NCBI GenBank assembly: GCA_937136395.1
Contig: CAKZOI010000035.1
Coordinates: 24,225-88,224 of the forward strand
Length of the DNA stretch: 64,000 nt
Direction of reading: 5' to 3'
DNA from: an uncultured Opitutia bacterium
Lineage (GTDB): Bacteria; Verrucomicrobiota; Verrucomicrobiia; Opitutales; Coraliomargaritaceae
Position numbers and translations under genes: made by a program. Numbering within the stretch: the stretch's first letter is position 1; each line of letters begins with the position of its first letter. Of the stretch, positions 39,951 through 48,636 are shown in pieces. The notes below the pieces were generated by a model. The model saw only the letters and a program-made list of their open reading frames with translations. It was not told the origin of the DNA and did not search any database.

Positions 39951-40589
39951 ATGCGTCACAGCAAAAGAAGACATAAACTAGGGGTCTCAGGGCCACACCG
40001 TTCCGCCATGATGGGCAACCTTGCAGTTGCGATCATCACACACGGTCGTATCGAAACAACACTCGCTAAAGCAAAAGCACTTCGTCCTTTCATCGAGAAG
40101 GTGATCACGCTCGCGAAGAAAGCAGAAAAAGCAAATGATGCGGCTCGCAAGCTACACTATCGCCGACTTGCGATTGCTCGCGTCCGCGACAAGCAAGCGG
40201 TTGCTAAGCTCTTTGATGAGCGTGCGACAGAGTTTGTGAATCGTGAAGGTGGTTACACACGTATCTACAAAATCGGTCAACGTATTGGCGATGCTGCTGA
40301 AATGGCACTTATTGAACTGATCGACGGGAACGACGAAGGTTACAGCAAGCCAAAGAAGAAGGCGGCTAAGAAAGCCGCTAAAAAGGCTGCCAAGAAAGAA
40401 GAAGCACCTGTTGAAAAGGCAGACGCTCCTGCTGCTGAAGGAAAAGCTGAAGAAGCACCCGCTGAAGAATCTAAAGCAGATGAAAAGGCACCAGCTAAAA
40501 AAGCTGCCAAGAAAGCTGCTAAAAAGGCTGCCAAGAAAGCTGCTAAAAAGGCTGCCAAGAAAACTGCTAAGAAAGAAGACGCCGAGTAA
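39951..40589 (+). CDS. rplQ: 50S ribosomal protein L17 with Lys/Ala-rich tail
   Basis: A 212-residue protein. The L17 core (residues 1-120) begins MRHSKRRHKLGVSGPHRSAM and includes NLAVAIITHGRIETTLAKAK and GGYTRIYKIGQRIGDAAEMA. The last 85 residues are a low-complexity tail of AAKKAAKK units with an acidic Ala/Glu/Pro stretch in the middle, resembling histone H1 or AlgP-like tails. Typical L17 has about 120 residues. The gene ends the ribosomal cluster with a terminator. Confidence 0.95.
   Translation: MRHSKRRHKLGVSGPHRSAMMGNLAVAIITHGRIETTLAKAKALRPFIEKVITLAKKAEKANDAARKLHYRRLAIARVRDKQAVAKLFDERATEFVNREGGYTRIYKIGQRIGDAAEMALIELIDGNDEGYSKPKKKAAKKAAKKAAKKEEAPVEKADAPAAEGKAEEAPAEESKADEKAPAKKAAKKAAKKAAKKAAKKAAKKTAKKEDAE
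40352..40578 (+). repeat. Coding tandem repeats in the rplQ tail
   Basis: Two arrays of a 24-base unit encoding KAAKKAAK lie at 40352-40401 and 40493-40578, separated by a segment coding for an acidic Ala/Pro-rich linker. Units differ mostly at third positions, so the arrays are under protein-level selection and not a fresh DNA expansion. Confidence 0.8.
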
Positions 40590-40614
40590 TCGAAGTCATC
40601 GTTTCAAAATTTTC

Positions 40615-40648
40615 AAAAAGCCCTTCCAGCAATGGACGGGCTTTTTTT
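40615..40648 (+). terminator. Rho-independent terminator of the ribosomal cluster
   Basis: AAAAAGCCC and GGGCTTTTT form a stem, extended by inner CCA/TGG pairs, followed by a run of T. It lies 26 bases after the rplQ stop. Confidence 0.9.
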
Positions 40649-40748
40649 GTGTTCATCCAATGGGCAGCGGTGCGGGTTTCACTGCGCCTTGACAGCGTGG
40701 GCCACAACGAGCGTATAGCCTCATGTAGTGCTTAAATTCCGACTGTTC

Positions 40749-41408
40749 TCAAAACAATCTCATTTGATCATCTACCAAGGGCGAAGTGGCATCGATCAAC
40801 CGACTGTCACGATTTTGGGCGCTGTTGACCCTGCGCGAGACGGTATGCTTCTTTAGGTCGACCGCTGCGGAGAGTTCGAGGGTGATTTGCTTGGAGAGTG
40901 TGCCGCTTAGCCATTCTTCATGTGCTACTTGTGGCAGCATAACTGGCATTCGCTCGTGGATGTCTCTTATGCTGTCGTGGGCGGCTGTCGTGAGCACAAC
41001 GCAAGTTGCTGGTTCGCCATGTCCGCTTGAGGGCACCCACAGTCCGGCAAAATAAGTCAGTTCGCCATTGCTTGGATAGATGTAGTAGGGCACTTTGCTG
41101 ATGCCGTCCTGATACCATTCGTAGAAACCATTGGCAGGTAGCAGGCAGCGTGTTAATTCCCAGCTATCACGAAAGCGTGGTGTGGTATCGGCGCTTTCTA
41201 GGCGGGCATTGATGTGGAAATTCTGCGGTGTTTTGAGTCCCCAGTGCATCATTGTCGCGACCGTCGTGTCTGGGGCGCGGTTTGCGAGCGCCAACACTTC
41301 GCGCCCCGGCCCAATATTGTAGTCCGGCTCGTAAGTCAACGGGATCTCTTGAGCAATGGCTTTCGCCAGAGCTCGTTTATTTGAGTGAAGGGTATATCGA
41401 CCGCACAT
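40749..41408 (-). CDS. SRAP-family protein (HMCES/YedK), abasic-site DNA-protein crosslinker
   Basis: A 219-residue SOS-response-associated peptidase domain protein. After removal of Met1 the Cys2 of MCGRYTL is the nucleophile that links to abasic sites in single-stranded DNA. The conserved NARLESADTTPRFRD, PANGFYEWY with the active-site Glu and IHERMPVML with the active-site His are all intact. It protects replication forks. Its upstream side carries a TTAATC-type repeat and it is on the same strand as the delta-prime gene. Confidence 0.93.
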   Translation of the reverse strand: MCGRYTLHSNKRALAKAIAQEIPLTYEPDYNIGPGREVLALANRAPDTTVATMMHWGLKTPQNFHINARLESADTTPRFRDSWELTRCLLPANGFYEWYQDGISKVPYYIYPSNGELTYFAGLWVPSSGHGEPATCVVLTTAAHDSIRDIHERMPVMLPQVAHEEWLSGTLSKQITLELSAAVDLKKHTVSRRVNSAQNRDSRLIDATSPLVDDQMRLF

Positions 41409-41453
41409 GAAAATTAATGGCTAATTGCGAATGCTTAATAGTGAAGTGCTTAA

Positions 41454-41534
41454 GTATCTTAATCGTAATCATACTCTTAATCCTGATCTTTGTATGAGTG
41501 GCGAGGTTTAAGATTACGAGTCAGATTAAGAGTC
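41454..41534. repeat. TTAATC-type intergenic repeat, second full copy
   Basis: The left arm starting ATCTTAATCGTAATCATACT matches the 4334 copy with about four differences in 33 bases. The right arm (TTTAAGATTACGAGTCAGAT, then TAAGAG) is a partial reverse complement of it. It occupies the gap between the SRAP gene and the end of the delta-prime gene, as copy one lies behind radD. Confidence 0.55.
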
Positions 41535-41544
41535 GGGCATCGCT

Positions 41545-42549
41545 CTAACGCGTGGTCCAGATACGTAGGGACTGGAGAAAAAAGAGCTCGAGTGCTGCTG
41601 CTTGATTGAAATTTAATTCGAGAAGCCCAGCGCTCTTTTCAAGGACTTCAACCGCTCGATTTAGGGCGATGCTTGGGAGCTCACCGGGGTTGGCGGCCTC
41701 GATGTCACGAGCGTAGGCGACGGTTTCTTTTTCGATTTCACCGAAGAGTTGTTTGCGGAAACCTTTACTCATCCCGGCTTCCATAGCTTTCATTTCGTCT
41801 TCGTTGATATGCTCGGGCAAGCTGCCTTTGTGTGCTTTCCATGACTCAGTGGTCATGTTATTCAGAATACTTTGAAAGCGTGCATTGAGCCCGTAGGCAC
41901 CGAGCATAATGTGGGGTATATTTTGCCGAGTTGGCCCATTGAGCAACATGCCGAGCCATTCACGATAGCCTCGAACCCAATTGGGCCAGTCTTCATGGGC
42001 GATGGTTTCAATGCCTGCAGGTATTCGAAAATTGAGGCAACGACTGCGAATGGTGTCGAGTAAATCGTAGGGGCGACTGGTCAGTAAAAAAAGTGTGGTG
42101 CCTTCAGGGGGTTCCTCGAGGGTTTTTAAGAAGGCGTTGGCGGATTGGGTGTTCATTCGATCCGCATCAAAGACGATCCCAACTTTGCGCCCTCCTTGAT
42201 TGGACGACTTCTGCACGTCGATAACGAGACGTCGCATACTATTTTTCGGCCATTCACCACCGATGCGATCTGCTTCTGAACCAATCTTAATGATTCGGGC
42301 CTTGCCTGCAGGGCGTAGGACAAAGCAGTCAGGGTGCTCATATGGGTCGCGTGTCGTTTGCAATAGAACACTCGCGATGGCTCGGACGATTTCCTCTAAA
42401 AAGGCAGGGCTTTCACCGTGGAGTAGAATGCCATGGCCGAGCCGGTTTTGTGCCAAGGAGCGCTCTAGGACTTCGACCGCACGGCAGTCGCGAAGCGTTT
42501 CGGGGAGTGCCTGACGGAGCGTGAATGTGCTGTCTGGTGAGCTTTGCAT
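41545..42549 (-). CDS. holB: DNA polymerase III delta-prime subunit (clamp loader)
   Basis: A 334-residue AAA+ clamp-loader subunit from the ATG at 42549; the frame is open to 42591. HGILLHGESPAFLEEIVRAI is the Walker A region but lacks the GKT, as is usual for delta-prime, which does not bind ATP. KVGIVFDADRMNTQSANAFL, KTLEEPPEGTTLFLLTS and the SRC motif TIRSRCLNFRIP are diagnostic. A zinc module with four Cys is not seen, which is a departure from many delta-prime proteins. Confidence 0.82.
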   Translation of the reverse strand: MQSSPDSTFTLRQALPETLRDCRAVEVLERSLAQNRLGHGILLHGESPAFLEEIVRAIASVLLQTTRDPYEHPDCFVLRPAGKARIIKIGSEADRIGGEWPKNSMRRLVIDVQKSSNQGGRKVGIVFDADRMNTQSANAFLKTLEEPPEGTTLFLLTSRPYDLLDTIRSRCLNFRIPAGIETIAHEDWPNWVRGYREWLGMLLNGPTRQNIPHIMLGAYGLNARFQSILNNMTTESWKAHKGSLPEHINEDEMKAMEAGMSKGFRKQLFGEIEKETVAYARDIEAANPGELPSIALNRAVEVLEKSAGLLELNFNQAAALELFFLQSLRIWTTR

Positions 42550-42673
42550 GGATGATGAGTTAAGATTCAAAACTTTATGGCTTTGGGGCAAGTAGCAAGT
42601 CGCCTTCAGGTGAATTCATTACTTCATTGAGCAATAGGTCGGGGTTTCTGTAGGTGCCTTCACTTCATCACCT

Positions 42674-43495
42674 ATGGCTGACAGCGACGTGGCTTTAGAA
42701 TCGCCCTTGTCTATTGTCGGTTTCTCTGGTTACTTCTGCGTCGTGAGTGCCGATTTGCCAGAGCCGCCCTCAAAAGCGAATTTACCCTTATGGGGCATCG
42801 TTTGTTTGTGTTTAATGAGTGCTGCTGGCTTTTATATTTATAAAATTCGCGAGGTCGCGACAGCTGAAGGTGCGATGCGTATATTGGTTGTCGATGTCGA
42901 CGTGGAAGATGTGCCGGCTGACGTCTTGCCTCATGCTGTTGATCACGCGACCGAGTTTAAGGATTCCTTGAAGCATTTGAAGTATGAAGCTGTTGCACCT
43001 GACTACCGTGAGACACCTGCTTCGCTAAAAGTGGTGGATGCCAAAGTGGCACCCGCTCAGAGGGAAACAATTAAAGTAGATGGTATTTTGGTTACCTCGA
43101 AAAAGCCGCCTGAGCCTGTGGGCGTTGTTGGAGATACGAATGTTGTGGAGCTATCAGAAGGCGCTTCAGTAGGTATGCGTGTGGATCGAGACTGGGAAGG
43201 TGTCGTGCTGGTTCCAGATTCGGTCAAAATGGCGCGAGCTTATTCGACTTCGGTTCGAATGGGACGCATTGAGGCGCACCCGATTGAAGGGGGACGCATT
43301 CGTGTATGGTCTCGAATAGAAAATCTCACCGCCCAGCCTATGCAAATCGAGACTGCATGTGAGTTCCGTTTCCTGCATCAACGAGCTACTTTGACCCCCT
43401 TCCGTTCACTGTGGATTCCCGCAGGCGGCGCCATCGATGTTGATTATATCTCTCCAACGAATCGTGTGAATGCTTACACGCTAATGGTTAAATAG
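42674..43495 (+). CDS. Single-pass membrane protein of unknown function
   Basis: A 273-residue protein with a cytoplasmic N-terminus of about 35 residues, one membrane helix (LWGIVCLCLMSAAGFYIY) and a periplasmic region of about 215 residues. The end looks like a beta sandwich (GRIRVWSRIENLTAQPMQI, TLTPFRSLWIPAGGAID) similar in style to DUF1425/YcfL-type or type VI accessory domains, but I do not recognise the family. It is followed by another membrane protein and lemA, all on the same strand. Confidence 0.65.
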   Translation: MADSDVALESPLSIVGFSGYFCVVSADLPEPPSKANLPLWGIVCLCLMSAAGFYIYKIREVATAEGAMRILVVDVDVEDVPADVLPHAVDHATEFKDSLKHLKYEAVAPDYRETPASLKVVDAKVAPAQRETIKVDGILVTSKKPPEPVGVVGDTNVVELSEGASVGMRVDRDWEGVVLVPDSVKMARAYSTSVRMGRIEAHPIEGGRIRVWSRIENLTAQPMQIETACEFRFLHQRATLTPFRSLWIPAGGAIDVDYISPTNRVNAYTLMVK

Positions 43496-43553
43496 ATTAC
43501 GCTTAATAAAATAGTTTTGATATGTATCTTAATGTCGTAACTATAGTTTCTAA

Positions 43554-44216
43554 ATGCTCTTATTTATTGGTTTTATCATCATTGTCGGTGTGATTGCTTA
43601 CATCGGTCACCTGCAAGCAAAGAAGCGCCGTGAGGCATTCGAACGCTTGGCAATGGAGTTGGGCTTTCGGTTTTATCCTCAGAAAGATTACAGCTTCGCG
43701 AAGCGCTACGGTTTTCTCGATCACATGGATGATGGGCATAAGCGCTATGCATTTAATCGGCTATTCGGCGAGACTGATGGCCAGCAGGCACATATTTTTG
43801 ATTACCATTACGAAACCTATTCTCGTGATAGCAAAGGTAACCGCCGAACGCATCATCATTACTTTTCGATTTTCACGCTGAGTTTGCCTGCGGCTTTTGC
43901 AGAACTGAATATCGAGCGCGAAGGCTTTTTCTCCAAAATCGGCCAAGCTTTGGGTTTTGATGATATTGATTTTGAGTCACTGGAATTCTCGAAACGCTAC
44001 AAAGTAAAATCTCGTGATAAGAAATTTGCCTACGATTTTTGTAATGCGCAGATGATCGATTATCTGCTTCAGCAACGAGATTTGATTATCGAAGTGGACG
44101 GTAATACACTTGCGCTGACATTTAAAGGAAAGCTATCGATCGAGGCGATTCGCCCGAACTTTGAACGCCTAAAGAAGATTCGATCGCTGATGCCGAATTA
44201 CCTATTTAATAACTAA
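43554..44216 (+). CDS. Membrane-anchored DUF3137-like protein next to lemA
   Basis: A 220-residue protein with an N-terminal membrane helix (about residues 2-19) and a cytoplasmic domain. ERLAMELGFRFYPQKDYSFA, FDYHYETYSRDSKGNRRTHH and the final PNFERLKKIRSLMPNYLF resemble DUF3137-type proteins that often sit beside LemA. Function is unknown. It ends about 70 bases before lemA. Confidence 0.65.
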   Translation: MLLFIGFIIIVGVIAYIGHLQAKKRREAFERLAMELGFRFYPQKDYSFAKRYGFLDHMDDGHKRYAFNRLFGETDGQQAHIFDYHYETYSRDSKGNRRTHHHYFSIFTLSLPAAFAELNIEREGFFSKIGQALGFDDIDFESLEFSKRYKVKSRDKKFAYDFCNAQMIDYLLQQRDLIIEVDGNTLALTFKGKLSIEAIRPNFERLKKIRSLMPNYLFNN

Positions 44217-44285
44217 GCGTTTCTAATTAACGTCTATTCACGTTCATCCACGGTTCAATAAATCACCTGTAACTCCATAAATATT

Positions 44286-44849
44286 ATGATCCCTACTATT
44301 ATCGTTCTTGTTGTTCTCCTTGGCTTTCTGCTGATGTATTTGATCATGACTTACAATGGTTTGGTTGCGATTCGGAATCATATCCGGGATGCATGGGCCA
44401 ATATTGATACGGAACTGAAGCGTCGTTATGACTTAATTCCAAATCTCGTCGAGACCGCGAAAGGTTACGCGAAGCATGAAAGCGAGACTTTGGAAAAAGT
44501 GATCGCACTTCGAAACCAATGTAAGGCGAATACTGGCTCACCTGCTGCACAAGCGACTACTGAGAAACTCTTAGTATCGAGCTTGAATGGTCTCTTTGCT
44601 TTGGCTGAAAACTATCCCGACCTTAAAGCCAATACGAACTTTCAGCAATTGCAGGAGGAGCTGGTCAATACCGAAGATCGAATCCAGTCCGCGCGACGCT
44701 TCTATAACGGTAATGTGCGTGATTATCGGAATAAGACTCAGAGTTTCCCGAGTAATATCGTGGCTGGTATGTTTGGCTTTCCGCCGGAAGCGGAAGAGTT
44801 CTTTGAAGTGGATCCAGTCGAACGGGAAGCGGTGCAGGTGAAGTTTTAG
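44286..44849 (+). CDS. lemA: LemA family membrane protein
   Basis: A 187-residue protein with one N-terminal membrane helix and a helical bundle. YNGLVAIRNHIRDAWANIDT, ELKRRYDLIPNLVETAKGYA, ENYPDLKANTNFQQLQEEL, RRFYNGNVRDYRNKTQSFPS and GMFGFPPEAEEFFEVDP form the classic LemA pattern. The family's molecular role is poorly known. The usual TPM-domain partner is not present. Confidence 0.92.
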   Translation: MIPTIIVLVVLLGFLLMYLIMTYNGLVAIRNHIRDAWANIDTELKRRYDLIPNLVETAKGYAKHESETLEKVIALRNQCKANTGSPAAQATTEKLLVSSLNGLFALAENYPDLKANTNFQQLQEELVNTEDRIQSARRFYNGNVRDYRNKTQSFPSNIVAGMFGFPPEAEEFFEVDPVEREAVQVKF

Positions 44850-44855
44850 GAAACG

Positions 44856-44973
44856 CTGAAATACTGAAATGCTGAAATACTGAAACGCTGAAATACTGAA
44901 ATACTTAAAATTACGCACGTCGCCTAGGGGACGGATACTTTTAGCTTTTCAGTGTTTCAGTATTTCAGCATTT
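44856..44973. repeat. Tandem 8-base repeat with 27-base inverted arm
   Basis: Seven head-to-tail units of CTGAAATA (with small changes) run from 44856 to 44911. Reverse-complement units follow at 44947-44973. The segment 44867-44893 pairs with 44947-44973 over 27 bases with one mismatch, leaving a 53-base loop. It fills the gap between lemA and rapA. Related TTTTCAG units occur before yebC (about 14380-14420). Confidence 0.75.
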
Positions 44974-44982
44974 GTTTAGGCG

Positions 44983-47829
44983 ATGGCAAAATTTACTGTA
45001 GGACAACGCTGGATTAGTGAAACCGAGCCGGAGCTTGGGCTCGGTATATTGGAAGAGGTTTCGCGGCATCAAATGCGGCTGGTTTTTCCTGCGTCTAGCG
45101 AGGCACGCTTGTATGCGCCTGCGAGTGCGCCTGTGAAGCGTGTCGAGTTTCATGTTGGCGACACCATTCACTCTCAGAAAGGGGAGATGCTCACTGTTGA
45201 GGAAATCCGTGAAGACGGAGGTATTATTACTTACATTGGTAATGGTATTGAGGTTGTCGAGATGGACCTGGCCGATACGATCAGTTTCAGTAAGCCAGAG
45301 GACCGCCTGATTGGTGGGCAGATCGATCAATCGCATGCGTTTGCTCTACGCTATGAAACGATAGAGCGTCAAAGCCGTGCGCGGAAGTCGGCAGTGGCTG
45401 GTTTTGCTGGTGGGCGTATCGATTTGATTCCGCACCAACTCTACATCGCGGCGGAAGTGGCGAACCGCTATATGCCACGTGTGTTACTGGCGGATGAGGT
45501 CGGGCTCGGGAAGACAATTGAGGCGTGTTTAATCTTACACCGCTTGCATCTCACTGGGCGGGCTGAACGTATCTTGATCGTGTTGCCTGAGTCGCTGGTG
45601 CATCAGTGGTTCATAGAAATGCTGCGGCGTTTTAATCTGTGGTTTACCTTGCTCGATCATGAGCGTTGCGAGTCGATGACACTTGTGGAGCCTGATACCA
45701 ACCCTTTCATGGAAGAGCAGTTGGTGATCTGTAGTATAAAGACTCTGCTGGAAAGTGAACGTTGGGCGCAGGCGGCGATCGATGCGAAGTGGGATATGTT
45801 GGTGGTCGATGAGGCGCACCACTTGGAATGGTCACCTGAGGTGGTGAGTCCCGAGTATCAGCTCGTTGAGTCATTGACGAAGAAAAGTCACGGTTTGCTC
45901 TTGCTGACTGCCACCCCAGAGCAGCTTGGAGCCGAAGGTCACTTTGCGCGCTTGCGACTGCTAGATCCAGAGCGTTATCCAGATCTTGAGACATTCAAGG
46001 AGGAGCAGAGTGAGTATTCGGAGGTGGCCGCGGTTGCTGATAAGCTGGTGAGTGGCAAGCAGCTCACTGCGGCAGACACGGCTTATTTGCGCGATGTTTT
46101 TGAAGAGTTCACCGATGCGGAATTTTCTGAGCATTTAAAGAACAAGCAGTCACTCTTGAACGATTTAGTGGATCGCCATGGCACAGGCCGTGTGATTTTT
46201 AGAAATACTCGCGATGCATTGAAGGGTTTTCCTGAGCGTAAGGGCTTGCCGACTCAGCTAATGGCACGTGCTAAGCTCTCAAAAGAGGAGCTCGATGCAC
46301 GCTTGCTTAAAGAGTTTGATCTAGAGGCGACGACTGAAGGCGAGGGCGAGACTTTTGATTTTCGTAATGGCCCACGAATTAAATGGCTTGCAGAGCTGTT
46401 GCAGGAACTCGGTGAGCAGGAGAAAGTGCTCTTGATCTGTCGCACGCGCGATAAGGTGCAGGCGATCTACGATGCTTTACAGGAAGAGTTGAATGTCTCG
46501 GCTGCGCTTTTTCACGAGGATTTGACCTTGATGCAGCGTGACCGCAATGCCGCTTGGTTTGCTGAAGCGGATGGTGCGCGTATTTTGCTTTGTTCGGAGA
46601 TTGGCAGTGAGGGACGTAATTTTCAGTTTGCGCACCATTTAGTTTTGTTTGATTTGCCGCTGAACCCGGAGCTATTGGAGCAGCGCGTCGGGCGCTTAGA
46701 TCGTATCGGTCAGACGGAAACGATTAAGATTCATCTGCCGTATTTAGAGCATACGTGGACTGAGCTGCTTATGCGCTGGCACCATGAAGGTCTTGATGGA
46801 GTGGAGCATTCTTTGAAGGGTGGCTATGCCTATATGGCAGAGTTTGGGGATGCGGTGAAAAAGCTCGGCCCCGTGTATCATGGGGCCGATCCGAAGGTTT
46901 TAAAGCAGGCGGAGGTGTTGATTAAGGAAAGCCGTGCCTTTAGAGACAATTTAGAATCTAAACTCGGTCAAGGGCAGGACCGCTTGATCGCGCTTAATTC
47001 GTTTCGAGAGGAAGATTCTCGGGAGCTGGTGGAGCAAATCACCCAGCAAGATGCAGATCGCACTTTGGATGCGTTTATGAACCGAATCTTTGATCACTTT
47101 GGGGTGACGGTAGAAGATATTGATCAGCGCACGTTCCATCTGTCGCCAGGGCAGTTGTTTACCGATTCATTTCCGGGCCTCCCCGATGAGGGCACGGTCG
47201 TGACTTGTGATCGGGCTAGGGCGCTAGGGCGTGAAGATATTGGCTTTTTAACTTGGGATCACCCGATGGTGCGTGGTTCGATTGACCTGATGTTAAGCTC
47301 AGAGAAGGGCAACAGTTCAATCGTGGTTTGGAAGAATGCATCGATTGATTCTCCGCCTATATTGATCGAAGCCATTTACGTCTTAGAGAGTGTGGCGCCG
47401 TCGCGGTTGCATGTGGATCGCTTCCTTCCGCCGACTCCAGTTCGTGTAGTAGTGGATATGCAAGGGGAAGATAGCTCCGAAGAATTTTCGCATGCCTTGA
47501 TCAATCAACACTGCGGCGACGAGGAGGCCTTTCGCTTGAAGCAAAACCCAGAACTTTTGAAGGCACTTGTGCCCGAAATGTTGAAGTCCGCTAAGGGTAT
47601 CGCTCGCGAACAAAAATCAGTCTTATTGCAAAACGCGATGACTGAGGCGCATACGCATCTTGATGGCGAAGCCGAGCGCTTGAGAGAGTTGCGGAAGGTG
47701 AACCCGAATGTGCGTGAAGAGGAAATTAAAATCGCTGAAAACGTAATTGCTGATGTCACTCGTCACATCGCGAAGGCGCATCTGCGCTTAGATGCAGTGC
47801 GCTTGATTTTACGGGGTCCTGGCGGTTAA
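44983..47829 (+). CDS. rapA: RNA polymerase-associated helicase RapA (HepA)
   Basis: A 948-residue SWI2/SNF2 ATPase that binds RNA polymerase and helps its recycling. The two N-terminal Tudor-like domains start FTVGQRWISETEPELGLGI, very close to E. coli RapA. Walker A LADEVGLGKT (about residue 169), DEAH box VVDEAHHLEWS, GLLLLTATPEQLGAEGHFAR, EIGSEGRNFQFAHH and LEQRVGRLDRIGQ complete the motor. The C-terminal parts HPMVRGSIDLML, HVDRFLPPTPVRVVVD and the last 60 residues also match RapA. RapA is mainly a gammaproteobacterial protein, so the gene is a transfer candidate. Confidence 0.93.
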   Translation: MAKFTVGQRWISETEPELGLGILEEVSRHQMRLVFPASSEARLYAPASAPVKRVEFHVGDTIHSQKGEMLTVEEIREDGGIITYIGNGIEVVEMDLADTISFSKPEDRLIGGQIDQSHAFALRYETIERQSRARKSAVAGFAGGRIDLIPHQLYIAAEVANRYMPRVLLADEVGLGKTIEACLILHRLHLTGRAERILIVLPESLVHQWFIEMLRRFNLWFTLLDHERCESMTLVEPDTNPFMEEQLVICSIKTLLESERWAQAAIDAKWDMLVVDEAHHLEWSPEVVSPEYQLVESLTKKSHGLLLLTATPEQLGAEGHFARLRLLDPERYPDLETFKEEQSEYSEVAAVADKLVSGKQLTAADTAYLRDVFEEFTDAEFSEHLKNKQSLLNDLVDRHGTGRVIFRNTRDALKGFPERKGLPTQLMARAKLSKEELDARLLKEFDLEATTEGEGETFDFRNGPRIKWLAELLQELGEQEKVLLICRTRDKVQAIYDALQEELNVSAALFHEDLTLMQRDRNAAWFAEADGARILLCSEIGSEGRNFQFAHHLVLFDLPLNPELLEQRVGRLDRIGQTETIKIHLPYLEHTWTELLMRWHHEGLDGVEHSLKGGYAYMAEFGDAVKKLGPVYHGADPKVLKQAEVLIKESRAFRDNLESKLGQGQDRLIALNSFREEDSRELVEQITQQDADRTLDAFMNRIFDHFGVTVEDIDQRTFHLSPGQLFTDSFPGLPDEGTVVTCDRARALGREDIGFLTWDHPMVRGSIDLMLSSEKGNSSIVVWKNASIDSPPILIEAIYVLESVAPSRLHVDRFLPPTPVRVVVDMQGEDSSEEFSHALINQHCGDEEAFRLKQNPELLKALVPEMLKSAKGIAREQKSVLLQNAMTEAHTHLDGEAERLRELRKVNPNVREEEIKIAENVIADVTRHIAKAHLRLDAVRLILRGPGG

Positions 47830-48318
47830 TTAACCGTCTACCTTACCTTCGGATACCTTATAACTAGACTTAAATTTCAGCGTGCGTGAGTCGGTAGTGA
47901 TCGCGAGTAGGATGGTCTTATTTTTCAGCGGGAGGACTTCGCAACGAATTGCGTTTGGTGTGGTGCCTTCTTTGTAGCTGATAGCTTTGCCGTGAAGCAC
48001 ACCGCCATTGGCTCCGAGTTCACCGACACTGTTGTCATTGAGTGGGAGCACGATACGACCTTTGTCGTTGCTGGACTTTTTCAATGGCACGACAATCGTG
48101 TATTCGCCGACAAGCTTGCCATTTTCTGGCTTTAAGCGAGTGACGAAAAGTTTTACCGATGCGATACCCACGCGGCACTTGGTATCTTCGATATCGAAAA
48201 CGAGATCGTTCCATTCCACGAGATCCTGGACGTGGTCGATTTCGGTTGCTCGAGCGGCGGGGGTGAAGAGCCCGAGGCAAATCGCTAGCAGTGGGCAAAG
48301 CAAAAGTAGAGTGCGCAT
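47830..48318 (-). CDS. Predicted secreted protein of unknown function
   Basis: A 162-residue protein from the ATG at 48318 (frame open to 48348) with a classic signal peptide (RTLLLLCPLLAICLGL) and an Ala-x-Ala site near PAARA. The mature part is beta rich, with VGEYTIVVPLKKSSNDKGRI and TTDSRTLKFKSSYKV. I do not recognise a family. Its stop abuts that of the convergent rapA. Confidence 0.65.
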   Translation of the reverse strand: MRTLLLLCPLLAICLGLFTPAARATEIDHVQDLVEWNDLVFDIEDTKCRVGIASVKLFVTRLKPENGKLVGEYTIVVPLKKSSNDKGRIVLPLNDNSVGELGANGGVLHGKAISYKEGTTPNAIRCEVLPLKNKTILLAITTDSRTLKFKSSYKVSEGKVDG

Positions 48319-48636
48319 ATGGTGTGACTTGTTTACGCAAAACACCAAATTGTCAAATCTCTTGGAGAAGGGCGTCTGCCGCTAATCGACCAGCAAGGCA
48401 CTTTTGCATGACTGGTCGTAGCAAATTGTATCAGCCTCTCTGTATCTAATTCTCCGTGCTACGGTCCCGTATCAATGAGATTTCTTTCGGCGATGCTTTA
48501 TTATTTGAGTCACAGCTTTGCGACGCTAGGATCCTCAGAAATCCACAGGGAAAAGTGGTTTCGCGCTTGAAACCTATCAATCTTGTTATTCCGTCACGGC
48601 AGATATAACGTTTATCAAATAACTCAACCTTTCCCC

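Noticed and set aside
40340..40558. Frame coding AAFLAAFLAAF repeats opposite the rplQ tail
   Set aside because: It is only the reverse complement of the KKAAKKAA-coding repeat.
40352..40578. Possible CRISPR-like array
   Set aside because: The periodic sequence is an in-frame coding repeat in rplQ without spacers; no cas genes are present.
48477..48572. 31-codon frame MRFLSAMLYYLSHSF upstream of the rhamnosidase
   Set aside because: It looks faintly like a signal peptide start but is very short, has no ribosome binding site and no homologous pattern I recognise.
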